A DNA stretch of 64,000 nt from Charina bottae (lineage: Eukaryota > Chordata > Lepidosauria > Squamata > Charinaidae). The stretch spans positions 50,922,298 to 50,986,297 of the forward strand of contig JALMGJ010000004.1 of assembly GCA_023362775.1 (NCBI GenBank). The letters run 5' to 3'. The notes beneath the pieces were generated by a model that saw nothing but the letters and a program-made list of their open reading frames with translations, searched no databases and was not told the origin of the DNA. Below, one piece after another: positions 35,004 to 46,989 of this stretch (positions are counted from its first letter, which is position 1; every line of letters begins with the position of its first letter). The translations under genes were made by a program, and so were the position numbers.

Positions 35004-35848
35004 GTGCTAACAGACAGAATATCTGGTATTCTGGAAATACTACAAAGCAGATCCTGATTCAGTCTGTAGCCTAGTGTTTTTTTCAGTCCATTGAAGAATA
35101 CAATTGAAACCAATTCAGAAAGGAAACGTTTTGTGCTATGAGAGCAATATGATTGCAGTCATGTGTCTGGACATGAAGTAAACTTCAGAGTCTACATAAT
35201 TTATTTTTATTTGTATTAATTTTGAAGCCTCTAGACATGGCTGATTTTCTGTGCCTCAAATTATTTATTGGAAGAGTCACTGAAGCAAATTTAATATAGT
35301 TCAAAGATCCAAATACATTTGTCAAATGTAGATGTTTTTGTATAAGAATAGTCTAATGGGGATTCACATCGGCAACCATTTTTTTTCAAAAATAATGCTT
35401 ACCATTGCTTTGTATAAAGGAAACAAATCAATCATTATTCCTTTAATGTTGGAGGGGAAATTAGTGAACTTTCTTGAAACAGGAAACTTTCTGTACTGTG
35501 ATCTGACCAGAATTGTCATAATGGCCTGTACATGTAAATCCATGTATTTTGATGTGGACTTAAGTGACAAGAAAAAAAAGAGTCAGCATCTTGCCAAAGA
35601 TAAATGCTGAAAAATATCAGGAAGCAGGAAACTAATTATTTATTAATTTCTCTTTTCTTTGGTTCTGAGAAAACATATTAGTTTTCTCAGTTTAAATGGG
35701 AAGAAAAGAGCAGATGTGTGGAAATGAAATAATATGTTAAGAACTACAAAGAGATTAAAAGGCCCTGGAGTAAAATCCAAGTATATATTCTAAAATATCA
35801 TAGTATTTGATAACCTATCCCTTTGCACAAAATAGCAACATTCTACAG
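35004..35848. other. Non-repetitive DNA
   Basis: Nothing recognised. The frame at 35332-35610 shows no known domain. Confidence 0.4.
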
Positions 35849-35850
35849 TA

Positions 35851-35916
35851 AAGGTAGTCCTCGCTTGACAACCCTAATTGGGACTGGAATTTCAGTCGCT
35901 AAGTGAAGCAGTTGTT
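35851..35916 (+). mobile_element. TA-flanked MITE, copy C, left piece
   Basis: After TA (35849-35850) comes aaggtagtcctcgcttgac and cagtcgctaagtgaag, the left end of the CAGGTAGTCC family. The piece stops at gaagcagttgtt, which is repeated at 39142-39153 beyond the BovB insertion. More of the element follows at 39154-39164 and 40544-40632. Confidence 0.8.
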
Positions 35917-38900
35917 GTTGTTGTTGTTTACTCGTTCAGTCGCTTCCGACTCTTCGTGACTTCATGGACCAGCCCACGCCAGAGCTTCCTGTCGGCCGTC
36001 ACCATCCCCAGCTCCCCCAAGGTCGAGTCCATCACCTCCAGAATATCATCCATCCATCTTGCCCTTGGTCGGCCCCTCTTCCTTTTGCCTTCCACTTTCC
36101 CTAGCATCAGCATGTTCTCCAGGGTATCCTGTCTTCTCATTATGTGGCCAAAGTACTTCAGTTTTGCCTTTAATATCATTCCCTCAAGTGAGCAGTCTGG
36201 CTTTATTTCCTGGAATATGGACTGGTTTGATCTTCTTGCAGTCCAAGGCACTCAGAATTTTCCTCCAACACCACAGTTCAAAAGCATCTATCTTCCTTCG
36301 CTCAGCCTTTCTTATGGTCCAGCTCTCGCAGCCATAGGTTACTACGGGGAATACCATTGCTTTGACTATGAGGATCTTTGTTGTCAGTGTGATGTCTCTG
36401 CTCTTAACTATTTTATCAAGTTTTGTCATTGCTCTCCTCCCAAGAAGTAGACGTCTTCTGATTTCCTGGCTGCAGTCAGCGTCTGCAGTAATCTTTGCAC
36501 CTAGAAATACAAAGTCTGTCACTGCCTCCACTTTTTTTCCCTCTATTTGCCAGTCATCAATCAAGCTCGTTGCCATAATCTTGGTTTTCTTGAGGTTTAA
36601 CTGCAACCCAGCTTTTGCACTTTCTTCTTTCACCTTCATCATAAGGCTCCTCAGCTCCTCCTCGCTTTCAGCCATCAAAGTGGTATCATCTGCATATCTG
36701 AGATTGTTAATGTTTCTTCCAGCGATTTTAACTCCAGCCTTGGATTCATCAAGTCCAGCACATCGCATGATGTGTTCTGCGTACAGGTTGAATAGGTAGG
36801 GCAAGAGCATACAGCCCTGTCGTACTCCTTTCCCAATCTTAAACCGGTCCGTTGTTCCGTGATCTGTTCTTACCGTTGCTACTTGGTCGTTATACAGATT
36901 CCTCAGGAGGCAGACAAGATGACTTGGTATCCCCATACCACCAAGAACTTGCCACAATTTGTTATGATCCACACAGTCAAAGGCTTTAGAATAGTCAATA
37001 AAACAAAAATAGATGTTTTTCTGAAACTCCCTGGCTTTCTCCATTATCCAGCGGATATTGGCAATTTGGTCTCTAGTTCCTCGGCCTTTTCTAAACCCAG
37101 CTTGTACATCTGGCAATTCTCGCTCCATGAATTGCTGGAGTCTACCTTGCAAGATCTTGAGCATTACCTTACTGGCATGTGAAATAAGTGCCACTGTTCA
37201 ATAGTTTGAACATTCTTTAGTGCTTCCCTTTTTTGGTATGGGGATATAAGTTGATTTTTTCCAATCTGATGGCCATTCTTGTGTTTTCCAGATTTGCTGG
37301 CATATGGCATGCATCACCTTGACAGCATCATCTTGCAAGATTTTAAACAGTTCATCTGGGATACCGTCATCTCCTGCTGCCTTGTTATTAGCAATGTTTC
37401 TTAAGGCCCATTCAACCTCACCCTTCAGGATGTCTAGTCTAACTCATTGATCACACCGTCAAAGTTATCCCCGATATTATTATCCTTCCTGTACAGATCT
37501 TCCGTATATTCTTGCCACCTTTTCTTGATCTCTTCTGCTTCTGTTAGGTCCCTGCCATCTTTGTTTTTGATCATACCCATTTTTGCCTGGAATTTACCTC
37601 GGATGTTTCTAATTTTCTGGAAGAGGTCTCTTGTCCTTCCTATTCTAATATCTTCTTCCACTTCCGCACATTGCCTGTTTAAAAATAATTCCTTATCTCT
37701 TCTGGCTAACCTCTGGAATTTTGCATTGAATTGGACATATCTCCCCCTATCACTGTTGCCTTTTGCTTTCCTTCTTTCTTGGGCTACTTCCAGTGTCTCA
37801 GCAGACAGCCATCTTGCCTTCTTGGTTTTCTTTTTCTTTGGGACGTTTTTTGTTGCCGCCTCCTGAACAATGTTGCGAACATCTGTCCATAGCTCTTCCG
37901 GGACCCTATCTACTAAATCTAGTCCCTGAAATCTATTCTTCACTTCCACTGCATATTGATTAGGAATGTTAGTGAGCTCATATCTAACTGATCTGTGGGT
38001 CTTCCCTATTCTCTTTAGTCTGATTCTAAATTGTGCAATAAGTTCGTGATCTGAACTACAGTCAGCTCCAGGTCTTGTTTTTACCGACTGTATAGATGTC
38101 CGCCACCTTTGGCTACAAAGGATGTAGTCAATCTGATTTCGGTGTCGACCATCTGGTGAAGTCCATGTATAAAGTCGTCTTTTAGGTTGCTGGAAGAGAG
38201 TGTTTGTTATGCACAGTGAATTGTCTTGGCAAAATTCTATCAGCCTATGTCCTGCTTCATTTTGTTCTCCCAGACCATGCTTGCCTGTAATTCCAGGTGT
38301 CATTTGACTACCCACCTTAGCATTCCAGTCTCGTGTAATGAAAATGACATCTCTTTTTGGCGTATTATCCAGTAGGTGCTGCTGATCCTCATAGAACTGA
38401 TCTACTTCTGCTTCTTCAGCATCTGTGGTTGGGGTGTATATTTGGATCACTGTGATGTTAAATGGCTTACCCTGAATTTGAATTGAGATCATTCTATCAT
38501 TTTTTGGATTCTATCCAAGCACTGCTTTAGCCACTTTATTATTAATTATGAAGGCTACTCCATTTTTTCTGTGGTCCTCTTGTCCACAGTAGTAGATCTG
38601 GTGGTCATCTGATGTGAAGTGAAGTGACCCATTCCAATCCATTTAAGTTCACTGACACCCAAAATGTCTATATTTAATCTTGACATCTCACCAATAACCA
38701 CATCCAATTTGCCCTGGCTCATAGATCTTACATTCCAGGTTCCTATGGTGTGTTGAACTTTAGAACATAGGATTCGTCGTTCACCACCAGCACCGTCGGC
38801 CGCTAGCCATCCTTTCAGCTTTTAGCTAGCTGCATCATCACATCTGGGGCTAGTTGAACTTATCCTCTGTTCCTCCCCAGTAGTCTTTTGACCATCTTCC

Positions 38901-39141
38901 GACCTGGGAGTCCCATCTTCCGATGGTATACCGACATATCTCTGGTTGTACTGATCCATTTAGTTTTCACGGCAAGAATACTGAGGTGGGTTGCCGTTAC
39001 CTTCCCCAGGGATTGTATTTAGTCTGACCTCTCTTCCATGACCTTCCCGTCTTGGGTGTCCCTTCGCAGTTTAGCTCATGGTGCTCATTGAGGTGCTCAA
39101 GCTCCAGCACCACAACAAGGTAACAATATCCTTTGCTGGAG
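35917..39141 (-). mobile_element. Older BovB-type LINE, copy 4, near full length
   Basis: A 12-bp duplication, gaagcagttgtt (35905-35916 and 39142-39153), bounds it. Part of that word coincides with the gtt-rich 3' tail, so the exact length is uncertain. On the minus strand it runs from a 5' region near 39100 to the BovB 3' end gtcggaagcgactgaacgag. It is clearly a different, older subfamily: the protein is alignable throughout but diverged, for example LLDNTPKRD where copy 1 has LLELTPKKD. Confidence 0.88.
35928..38765 (-). pseudogene. BovB copy 4 ORF2, decayed endonuclease and reverse transcriptase
   Basis: The coding region is in at least three pieces: up to about 38495 (5' part with IGTWNVRSM and SELKW), 38492-37434 (endonuclease with DWNAKVG and SDHEL, then linker), and 37194-35928 (RT with FIDYSKAFD, GVRQGCMLLP, YADD). 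Frameshifts or stops separate them at about 38510, 37435, 37200 and 36250. All catalytic motifs can still be recognised, but no complete protein can be made. Confidence 0.88.
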
Positions 39142-39164
39142 GAAGCAGTTGTTAGGCGAATCAT

Positions 39165-40543
39165 AATTATTTCTCTGCTCTTATTGCATCTGCAGAATGC
39201 CACCCGTCGGCCCTGTTCAAAATTACTAGATCTCTTCTGGGTCGTATAGATTCAGTGACCCATTTACAGGGCCGGTCGGAAGAGTTTGCTGAGCATCTGC
39301 AGGTCAGAATTGCTCAGATTCATTCTAAGTTACACTCTAAGCGTGAGGCACAATCTGGGGAGATGCTAGAGGAATGTACTTGCCCTGTTATCTGGGAACA
39401 GTTTGATCCTGTTGGGCCTGATGAAGTAGACATGATCCTCCGGATTGTAAACGCCACCACATGCCACCTGTGTCCCTCCTGGCTTGTTAAATCAGCCCGG
39501 AAGGTGACATGTGGTTCGGTCCAGGCGATGATTAATACATCCTTAAGGGAGGGGATGTTCCCGGCTACCTTTAAGGAGGCGCTGGTGCACCCCCTCCTCA
39601 AGAAACCATCCCTGGACCCCACCGTTTTGAACAACTTTCACCCTGTCTCCCACCTTCCCTTTTTGGGAAAGGTGGTTGAGAAGGTGGTGGCGCTGCAACT
39701 CCAGAGGATTCTGGATGAAACGGATTATCTATCTAGGATTATTATCTAGACCCCTTTCAGTCAGGTTTCAGGCCAGGATATGGAACAGAGACAGCATTGG
39801 TTGCACTTATGGATGATCTCTGGTGGGAGCGAGATGGAGGGAGTGCATCCATTCTCACTCTCTTGGACCTTTCAGCGGCTTTCGATAATGTCGACCACAG
39901 TATCCTTCTGGGGCGGCTCAGGGAGTTGGGGGTGAGCGGCGTAGTCTTGAGCTGGTTCACCTCCTTCCTCCAGGGCCGTTCCCAATCGGTGGGAATAGGG
40001 GAGGAGAGATCCGACCCTCGAACCCTCTTGTGTGGGGTGCCGCAGGGTTCGGTTCTCTCTCCTCTCCTATTTAACATGGGGCCAGGGTACCCGAGGGACC
40101 GTCTCATCCCAATTACATCTACCCGCCCCCCCCCGGTCATGCAGGGAGGGCATGCTTTGGACCCCATCAATGAAGGAATTTCATTTGGCGGGGTCCAGAA
40201 GACGTGCCTTCTCTGCGATAGCACCCACCTTGTGGAATAGCTTGCCCCTGGAGGTGAGACAGGCGCCTTCACTCCTGGCCTTCAGAAAGTCTTTAAAGAC
40301 CTGGTTCTGCCTTTTTGCTTGGGACAAAGGAGGTAATAGTTCCTCCTGGGTGTGGTTAGCCCAATAATACCCTCCTTTTTTTAAGATCTTCCCATCCTCT
40401 GGATTCTTATCTATTTATTATTACATTGTATTTTTAAATGTATAGGTTTTTAATATTAATATTAATGTTGTAAACCTCCCAGAGTCTACTGTCATGGAGA
40501 TGGGCAGTGATAAATTCGAATAAATAAATAAATAAATAAATAA
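39165..40543 (+). mobile_element. L2-clade LINE with internal deletion
   Basis: It starts within ORF2 and ends with the L2 3' terminus cctcccagagtctactgtc...gggcagtgataaattcg and an (aata)n tail. Next to the copy at 44.4 kb it lacks everything between SPLLFN and GPGYPRDRL, about 650 bp, including the YADD catalytic box. It lies inside the TA-flanked MITE, shortly after the BovB insertion. L2 elements rarely leave clear TSDs, and none was seen. Confidence 0.85.
39255..40240 (+). pseudogene. L2 ORF2 fragment, reverse transcriptase, catalytically dead
   Basis: Recognisable blocks are EFAEHLQVRIAQI, LLKKPSLDPTVLNNFHPVS, FLGKVVEKVVALQLQ (39.6-39.7 kb), then after a frame disruption near 39750 LLDLSAAFDNVDHSILL (motif A) and GVPQGSVLSPLLFN (motif B). 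The frame then passes straight into the far C-terminus. Motif C is deleted. Confidence 0.85.
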
Positions 40544-40632
40544 TGTGACTGCGCCACTTAGTGATGGCAGTTCCAGTAGTCCTGGTTGCAGTTGTTAGGC
40601 GAGGACTGTGCTGTCGTTAGGGGAGGACCTCA
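40544..40632 (+). mobile_element. TA-flanked MITE, copy C, right piece
   Basis: It continues the family (cacttagtgatggcagttcc, gcagttgttaggcgagga, gctgtcgttagg) and ends aggggaggacct. The terminal repeat is worn. Together with 35851-35916 and 39154-39164 it makes one element broken by BovB and L2. Confidence 0.65.
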
Positions 40633-40657
40633 CGCTTTTCCTGTACTGTATGAACTG

Positions 40658-41000
40658 CCGGCTCCATCCTGCTGCCTCCTCCCCGGCCGGGTCCGGCAAG
40701 CTCCCTTTGGCAGAAAAGGCTCTGCTGCCCTGCCGCACTTGCCTCTGCTTCAACTCCCCCCCCATCTCTCCCCTTTGGGCCACCCTGCACTCTGCCACTG
40801 CTGCTGCTGATGCCTACCCCTGCAGCCCCTGGCCACCCTCAGCTGACCTTCACTGTCTTCTTCTGCCCACTGCTGGCCCGGGATCAAGGTGCTCGGTGAG
40901 GGCACTGCCCTGGGATGTGCACCGCAGGATGGCAGAACCTCATCTGCCGAAGGGAGCTCACCAGACCCAGCCAGGAAGGAGGAAGCAGGATGGAGCTGGT
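40658..41000. repeat. GC-rich interrupted inverted repeat
   Basis: The arm from 40658 (ccggctccatcctgctgcct) pairs with the complement of the arm ending near 41000 (ccagctccatcctgcttcct on the other strand). Similarity runs about 80-95 bases with many C/T changes, leaving a spacer of about 160 bases. The region is much richer in G+C than its surroundings. It could be a worn hairpin MITE. Overlapping open frames on both strands are by-products of the composition. Confidence 0.65.
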
Positions 41001-41216
41001 GGAGAAGGCAGGGTGGTGTGGACAGTGGCTCCCTGGGCAAAGGTGGTGCCTGTCGGTGCTGTGCAAGGCCTTGTGAGCCCTTCCCCCTGAACTTTTGTAG
41101 AGTAAAAGTCCGGCCCATCTCCTGACATAGTCCTGACCCTCCCCTGGCATGTTTCCTTTTGCTCTGTTTTGATATTGGAGTCACAAGATCAAAAGTATCA
41201 ATGATAATGATTTATA

Positions 41217-41445
41217 CAGGTAGTTCTCATTTAGTGACTGCCTTGTTTAGCGACTGTTCGCAGTTACAACGGTTTTGAAAATGTAACTTTATGACCAATC
41301 CTCACATTAACGACCTTTGCAGGTCTGTAAAGCAAACGAAAGCTGAAGTAAGATCATAAGAACAGTTGCGATTTCACTTAGCAACCGCTTCACATAACAA
41401 CCCAGTTGCCAGTCCCAATTGTGTTTGCTAAACTAGGACTACCTG
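41217..41445. mobile_element. TA-flanked MITE, copy A (short form)
   Basis: The terminal inverted repeats CAGGTAGTTCTC and GGACTACCTG are flanked by TA on each side (41215-41216, 41446-41447), as for Tc1/mariner-type elements. The inside consists of the family words ttagtgactgccttgtttag and gttgccagtcccaattgtg. There is no coding capacity, so it needs a transposase from elsewhere. Confidence 0.85.
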
Positions 41446-41638
41446 TATAGGGTTTGAAAGGAAGTTTTCAAGTCTCCCTCTGAATTTGGAGTTCTCTCTC
41501 CTCCATTAGAAGAAGTAATTGGACAAATCTATGCCCCCTGGGATGTTCCCACCAAAGAACCATAGGATACATACTTAATTCACAAATGATCTTGATCAAA
41601 AAGAGAAAAGTATTAATATCTCTGTATAGATGTCAAAA

Positions 41639-41968
41639 GGGGGCATGGTGGCTCAGCGGGTAAGACACCAGGCTTGTCGATCGGAAGATCGCAATTTCGG
41701 AGGTTCAAATCCCTAGCCCCACATGATGGAGTGAGCTTCCGCACTAGCCCCAGCTCTTGCCAACCTAGCAATTTGAAAGCATGCAAATGCAAGTAGATGA
41801 ATAGGTACAACTTCGGTGGGTAGGTAACAGCATTCCGTGTGCGTCATGCCGGCCACGTGACCATGGAAGCGTCTTCGGACAACGCTGGCTCTTCAGCTAA
41901 CAAATGGAGGTGAGCACCGGCCCCTAGAGTCGGACATGACTGCACAAATGTGCGTGGGGAACCTTTAC
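41639..41968 (+). repeat. Intact tRNA-derived SINE, second family
   Basis: A perfect 14-bp TSD, tatagatgtcaaaa, lies at 41625-41638 and 41969-41982. The head has an internal RNA polymerase III promoter: A box tggctcagcggg (41649-41660) and B box ggttcaaatcc (41702-41712), both close to tRNA. The body and the 3' end agagtcggacatgactgcac...ggggaaccttta match the copy at 29626. This is the best-preserved SINE in the window. Confidence 0.93.
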
Positions 41969-41982
41969 TATAGATGTCAAAA

Positions 41983-44384
41983 AGTGTGTTCATGTTAAGG
42001 CAGCAATCAGGTTCTTTGCCAGAAGACTACATTAGAGAAACATGTTTTGACCTAGCATACATTCCAACAACCAAATACTTTTAGCATTGCATCTGCCTGT
42101 AAACTTGATGGCCTGGGTTTCAACAATGAACCACACATTACTTTTCTGATATTAATAGTATGATTTGTTTGTCAGAATAAAACAATGTTCTTTCCAGCAT
42201 TATAGGTTATGATGCAAGGACATATCAAGTGCAGTTACAGAGATTATGAGGATTATATATTAGGAATTTATGTAGCAGCTTCCCTTTCTATTAAAAAAAA
42301 TTAAACAGTGTTTTTTCTGATACATATTAATCTCTATAACGTAGGAAAAACAGAAGTTCTTTCCTATGCACATTACTTCACATACGATACTTGTTCCAAA
42401 AATCTGCACTAGTTACTGGACACAGTTTACAATGCCTGATTATTCACCTGGCTGCTTATTTCTCTCTGTGTGTCTGTCTGCACAAGTCTATATAATTCCT
42501 TTCCAAATTAGGAGCAAAAGCTCTTTGATTATAGGATACTCAGAACCTTCATCATTTCATGCTCTCCATCTTCAGTCTGTTCTGTAAATGCCCTTTCCCT
42601 TCATGGAGCACATCGTGGTTGACTTGAAAAGGACATCTCTAGTTGGGTAATAGCCATTCAATACCATTTGGAAAGCTGGTAGTTCTGGAGACATAAATCT
42701 TGGTAGATTTTTTTTAAGTGCTTCCTTTGAATTTGAACATCTTCATTTGTATCTGCAAAGTGACATGAACTTACATTTGACCAAGTGACAACTTGCAGAG
42801 ACCTTCAGCCAAATGGGACTGGTTTTCTACAAACATTTATTCTTTTTAATATGATGGAGCTAGAAAAAAATCCTGTTGAGACACTGGCAACACCTGTGAA
42901 AACTGTTGTATCAAAACACATATGTTGAATAATAGAGACCTATGATACTGTAATCCAAATTTTATAGCTTAAAAATATCTGGTGCTTTAGAAATAATCAT
43001 TTGGTTTATGGAGATTGAATAAATATGCATGTGAATAACTGTAGAAATGTGGATATTACATCAATGGTATGCCATTCCTGAACAAGTAAGCAAGATTTAG
43101 TTTCATAATCACTACTAATGTATCATTATTTAATTATTACGTGATAATTAAAGTAATTAATTTTTTAACTTTTTAGTCTGATTGTAAGCTAAGATGCCTG
43201 AACTCCTTAAGAACATGCATGAGTTTATATTTCTTGCTGAAACACAGCATATTAGATAGAAACAAGCTATCATTCAGAAAGAAGGAATCAAAAAAGAAGA
43301 AATAGTTTTAAAGATGGAATCCTTCCTTACCTCTCCCTGATCTGCCCTGGATACTTTTGTCTGTCATTATACAATGGACCACATTTTCAGCTTGTTTAAC
43401 ACTGAAAGGAATTCTGTGTATACAATACCCTGCCCTGCTCTCTAATTATGGTGTATGTGTGACACTGTTCTCCCATCAACCAAATGAGAGGAATCAGTGA
43501 ATTTTTTCTCAGTCATATTTGCATCTTCTGTTTCCTTCACCCTTGTCAGTAGTATACTTTCCAGGGCACCTGAATAAACATTTGCAAATATTTATCATTT
43601 TCTACCTTACCGTTTAGTATTTGAGATCTTTCCCAAAACTTCCCCACATAAAATAACAAATTCTCTCCTTTCTAATATAAATATGCAACTAATGTGCTCC
43701 TTGTCACTTTAGACCTGGTCTATGCTTAGAGGCATTATATTACAGACCATTATATTGCCGACTATTAGGTATTTGCACTGTCAATTTTAATAATATGTTA
43801 TTTAAGCATACGGGTGTCATATAAAGTGGATACAGAAATGGTTAGGGTAATTTTAGCTAATTATCTTTTTTAAAAAGCAAATCAATGAATGTGATGGTAT
43901 AATAGTAGATCTAAATTCATTTTACTTACTAGTATTCTGTCCCCAATTGCCAGCTGAGATATCTGTGACTTGTTTTTTCCAATAGACTCCTTGGATCTGT
44001 GCAGACATTTCTGGAGAGACCTAATGCATCCAGTGAAACTTGGTATTGGTTATATTAATTGGCATATAAGAATACACCATAAATTATGTTTTATTCATAT
44101 ATTGCAGAGGAAAGTAGAGATAACCTTGGTGAAAGTACTGTAGGTAGGAGCCATTAAGAGAAAGAGAAAACTCAGTCCTGGGGAAGGGGATAGTACATTC
44201 CCATAATCCTTGCAATGTCTATTGGCCTACTTCAAAGGGTTGAATATATCATAAATTATGTTTTACTAAAATGACTTTGAGTTCTTCCTCTGTCAAAGGT
44301 GCCAAATGACATGAATTCCCATTCCCATTCTAACTCCCCTCTCTTTCAGACACATTCACACATACATACTTTCCATGAATGTAT
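41983..44384. other. Non-repetitive DNA
   Basis: Nothing recognised on either strand over about 2.4 kb. Confidence 0.45.
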
Positions 44385-45995
44385 TATCTCAGTTATTCCC
44401 TCCTCAAGAAGCCATCACTGGATCGCACTATACTGGACAATTTTTGTCCAGTATCTAACCTCCTCTTTTTAGGGAAAAAAAAAGAGAAAGTGGTTGTGCA
44501 GCAGCTTCAGAGGACCTTGGAAGAAGCAGATTATCTGGATCTCTTTCAGTCAGGATTCAGACCCGGGTATGGGACAGAAACAGCATTGGTCGCACTTTGG
44601 GATGATATCTACAATGTCTGGCAAGGGTGGGATGGGAGTTGTGCATCCATCCTTGCCCTACTTGACCTCTCTGCAGCTTTCAATACCATCAACCATGGTA
44701 TCCTTCTGGATTGGCTCAGAGGATTGGGGGTGGGCAGTACGGTGCTGTGCTGGTTCTCCTCCTTTCTTCAGGGCTGATTCCAGTCAGTGGTACTTGGGGA
44801 GGAGGGATCCCCTTGGCCCCTACTATGTGGGGTGCCGCAGGGTTCGGTACTCTCCCCTCTCCTATTTAACATCTACATGAGGCCGCTGGATGAGCTCATC
44901 CATCGCCATGGGGTAAGGTATCATCAGTATGCTGATAGCACCCAATTATACATCTCTGCCCCTGGCGAATTAAGCAATGCTGTGAATGTCTTATCCCGGT
45001 GCCTGGAGTCTGTGAGGGTCTGGATGGGGAACAACAGGCTTCAGCTGAACCTGGCAAGACTGAGTGGCTTTGGGTTGCAGGGCTTTCCAGTTCTAAGACT
45101 ATGCCATTTTTGATGCTGGATAGGGTGGCCCTGCCCCTGACAGACCTGGTGCACAATCTGGGGGTCCTCCTGGACTCACAACTCCTGCCCAAAGAGCAGG
45201 TGGCAGTCGTGGCTAGGAGGGCCTTTGCACAGCTTTGGGTTGTGTGCCAGTTGCTCCCATTCCTGGATCAGGGGTCTGTTCACCGTCACTCATGCCCTAG
45301 TCACCTCCTGATTGGACTTCTGTAATGCACTCTACATGGGGCTGCCCTTGAAGAGTATCTGGAAGCTTCAGCTGGTACAAAATGCAGTGGCACAGGCAGT
45401 TATGTGTGCCCCTAGAAAGGCACACATTACACCTCTGTTCCACAAGCTGCATTGGTTGCCAGTTTGCTTCTAGGTCCAATTCAAGGTGCTGGTTTTAACT
45501 TTTAAAGCCCTTCATGGCATTGGGCCGGGTTATCTGAGAGACCGCCTCTCCCTGATTATATCTGCCCATCCCACCAGATGTGGCAGAGAAGGTATGGTAC
45601 GGGTCCCATCTGTCAGGGAATTACACTTGGCTGGTCCCAGGAGGCAGGCCTCCTGCGTGGCACTCACCCTGTGTAATCTTCTCCCCCTGGAAGTAAGGTT
45701 AGCTCCATCCCTCTTAACATTCTGCAGGTCCCTCAAAACCTGGTTATGCCTTCACGCCTGGGGGTCCCAGGGGACCGGGGAGATCTTGCGATGCCTCCTT
45801 TACTGTGGCTAACATAATCCTCTCCTGTTGTTGTGCTTTTTTATAGTTTTAAAAAATGAATGTTTTTATATATTTGTTTTTTAATTAAGTGTTGTACGCC
45901 GCCCAGAGTAACTTTTTGTGAGATGGGCGGCCATACAAATTTGATAAATAAATAAATAAACAAACAAACAAATAAACAAATAAATAAATAAATGT
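44385..45995 (+). mobile_element. L2-clade LINE, 5'-truncated
   Basis: The element begins inside ORF2 at LLKKPSLD and runs through the C-terminus to the L2 3' end (gccgcccagagtaactttt, gatgggcggcc) and an aaat/caaa-type tail. It preserves the segment that is missing from the copy at 39165. No TSD was found. Confidence 0.88.
44395..45770 (+). pseudogene. L2 ORF2 reverse transcriptase fragment
   Basis: Blocks in order: DNFCPVSNLLFLGK, SGFRPGYGTETALVAL, LLDLSAAFNTINHGILL (motif A, with Asp kept), GVPQGSVLSPLLFNIYM (motif B), YHQYADSTQLYIS (motif C, where the usual YADD is YADS), VWMGNNRLQLN and, further on, GPGYLRDRL. A stop near 44775 and several frameshifts break it. The YADS change is a second sign of inactivity. 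Confidence 0.88.
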
Positions 45996-46900
45996 CAGTC
46001 TTACGTTAGGTGGCCTTAAAAATCTTATCATCCATCCATCCATCCTACTGATTCCCATTTCATATGCACCCACTACAATCTAGATGACAATAATTCATAC
46101 TTTTTGACATACTGTTTTATTGTTTAATTCATAATTACACTTATGCCTATTATATCCTCCCTCTTTCTTAGTTTTGCAAAAACATGACCTATCCATTTTT
46201 CTTTCATTTAATTTACTTTATGCTCTTTGCCATATAATTCAAGTTCAGTCTTCCACATTCCACAGTAATAACCATATGAGCCCTTTAATACTGACTTCTA
46301 CCACCCAGTATGATCATTGTAGGCTTTCACATAATACTTTTAGTAATATAGAGAAAGTGTGGAGTAGATTAACAACTTTAGCTGCACAGGACCACATGCA
46401 GCATTATCTGCTAAAAATATAGGTATTATTAATCAGTTCTGGCACATTATGGACAACATGCTACAAATGCAGCCAAAGCCCAATTTTTCCTACACACACA
46501 CTATTTTATGCAAACTCCATCTCTAATCCAAAATTTTGGAAACAAGTCTGTAGTTTCCAATATCCCACCAACTATGAGGTATATGCAGTGTATTTTAGGA
46601 TACAGTGTACTTAGGATACTTTATTCTTTCTATTTTTAAACTTTACCCTATCATTCTACCAAAGAATGACATTCCAAGTAGTTAGGAAAGTGTGTGTGTG
46701 TGTATATATAAATTTCCTTCTCACCCCTATGGGTGGTATGTGTCTTCCTCAACCTTGGGTCCTCTACAAGAGGCCTGGGAATTTGAGGGTTCATATCTTA
46801 GCTGTTCATAGCATTGCACTCTTCTGGACAGAGTGCTCTGATGTTGCTCCTGGGATCTGTTGGGGCCATTCTCCCAGCTTAGGAGTCACAGCCCCGAGTG
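45996..46900. other. Non-repetitive DNA
   Basis: Nothing recognised apart from short catc and tgtg runs. Confidence 0.4.
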
Positions 46901-46989
46901 CTCCTACTGTGACAAACTGCACAGTACACATTACTACAACTGATTCTGTAGTAATCACTTCAGTACTTCTCTCACCAATTCCACATGTT

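Noticed and set aside
40586..41184. Several overlapping frames of 67-160 codons on both strands, looking gene-like
   Set aside because: The stretch is GC-rich, so stops are rare. It is an inverted repeat and no domain was recognised.
41649..41712. A and B boxes as a tRNA gene
   Set aside because: No cloverleaf or acceptor stem. The boxes are the promoter of a SINE with a TSD.
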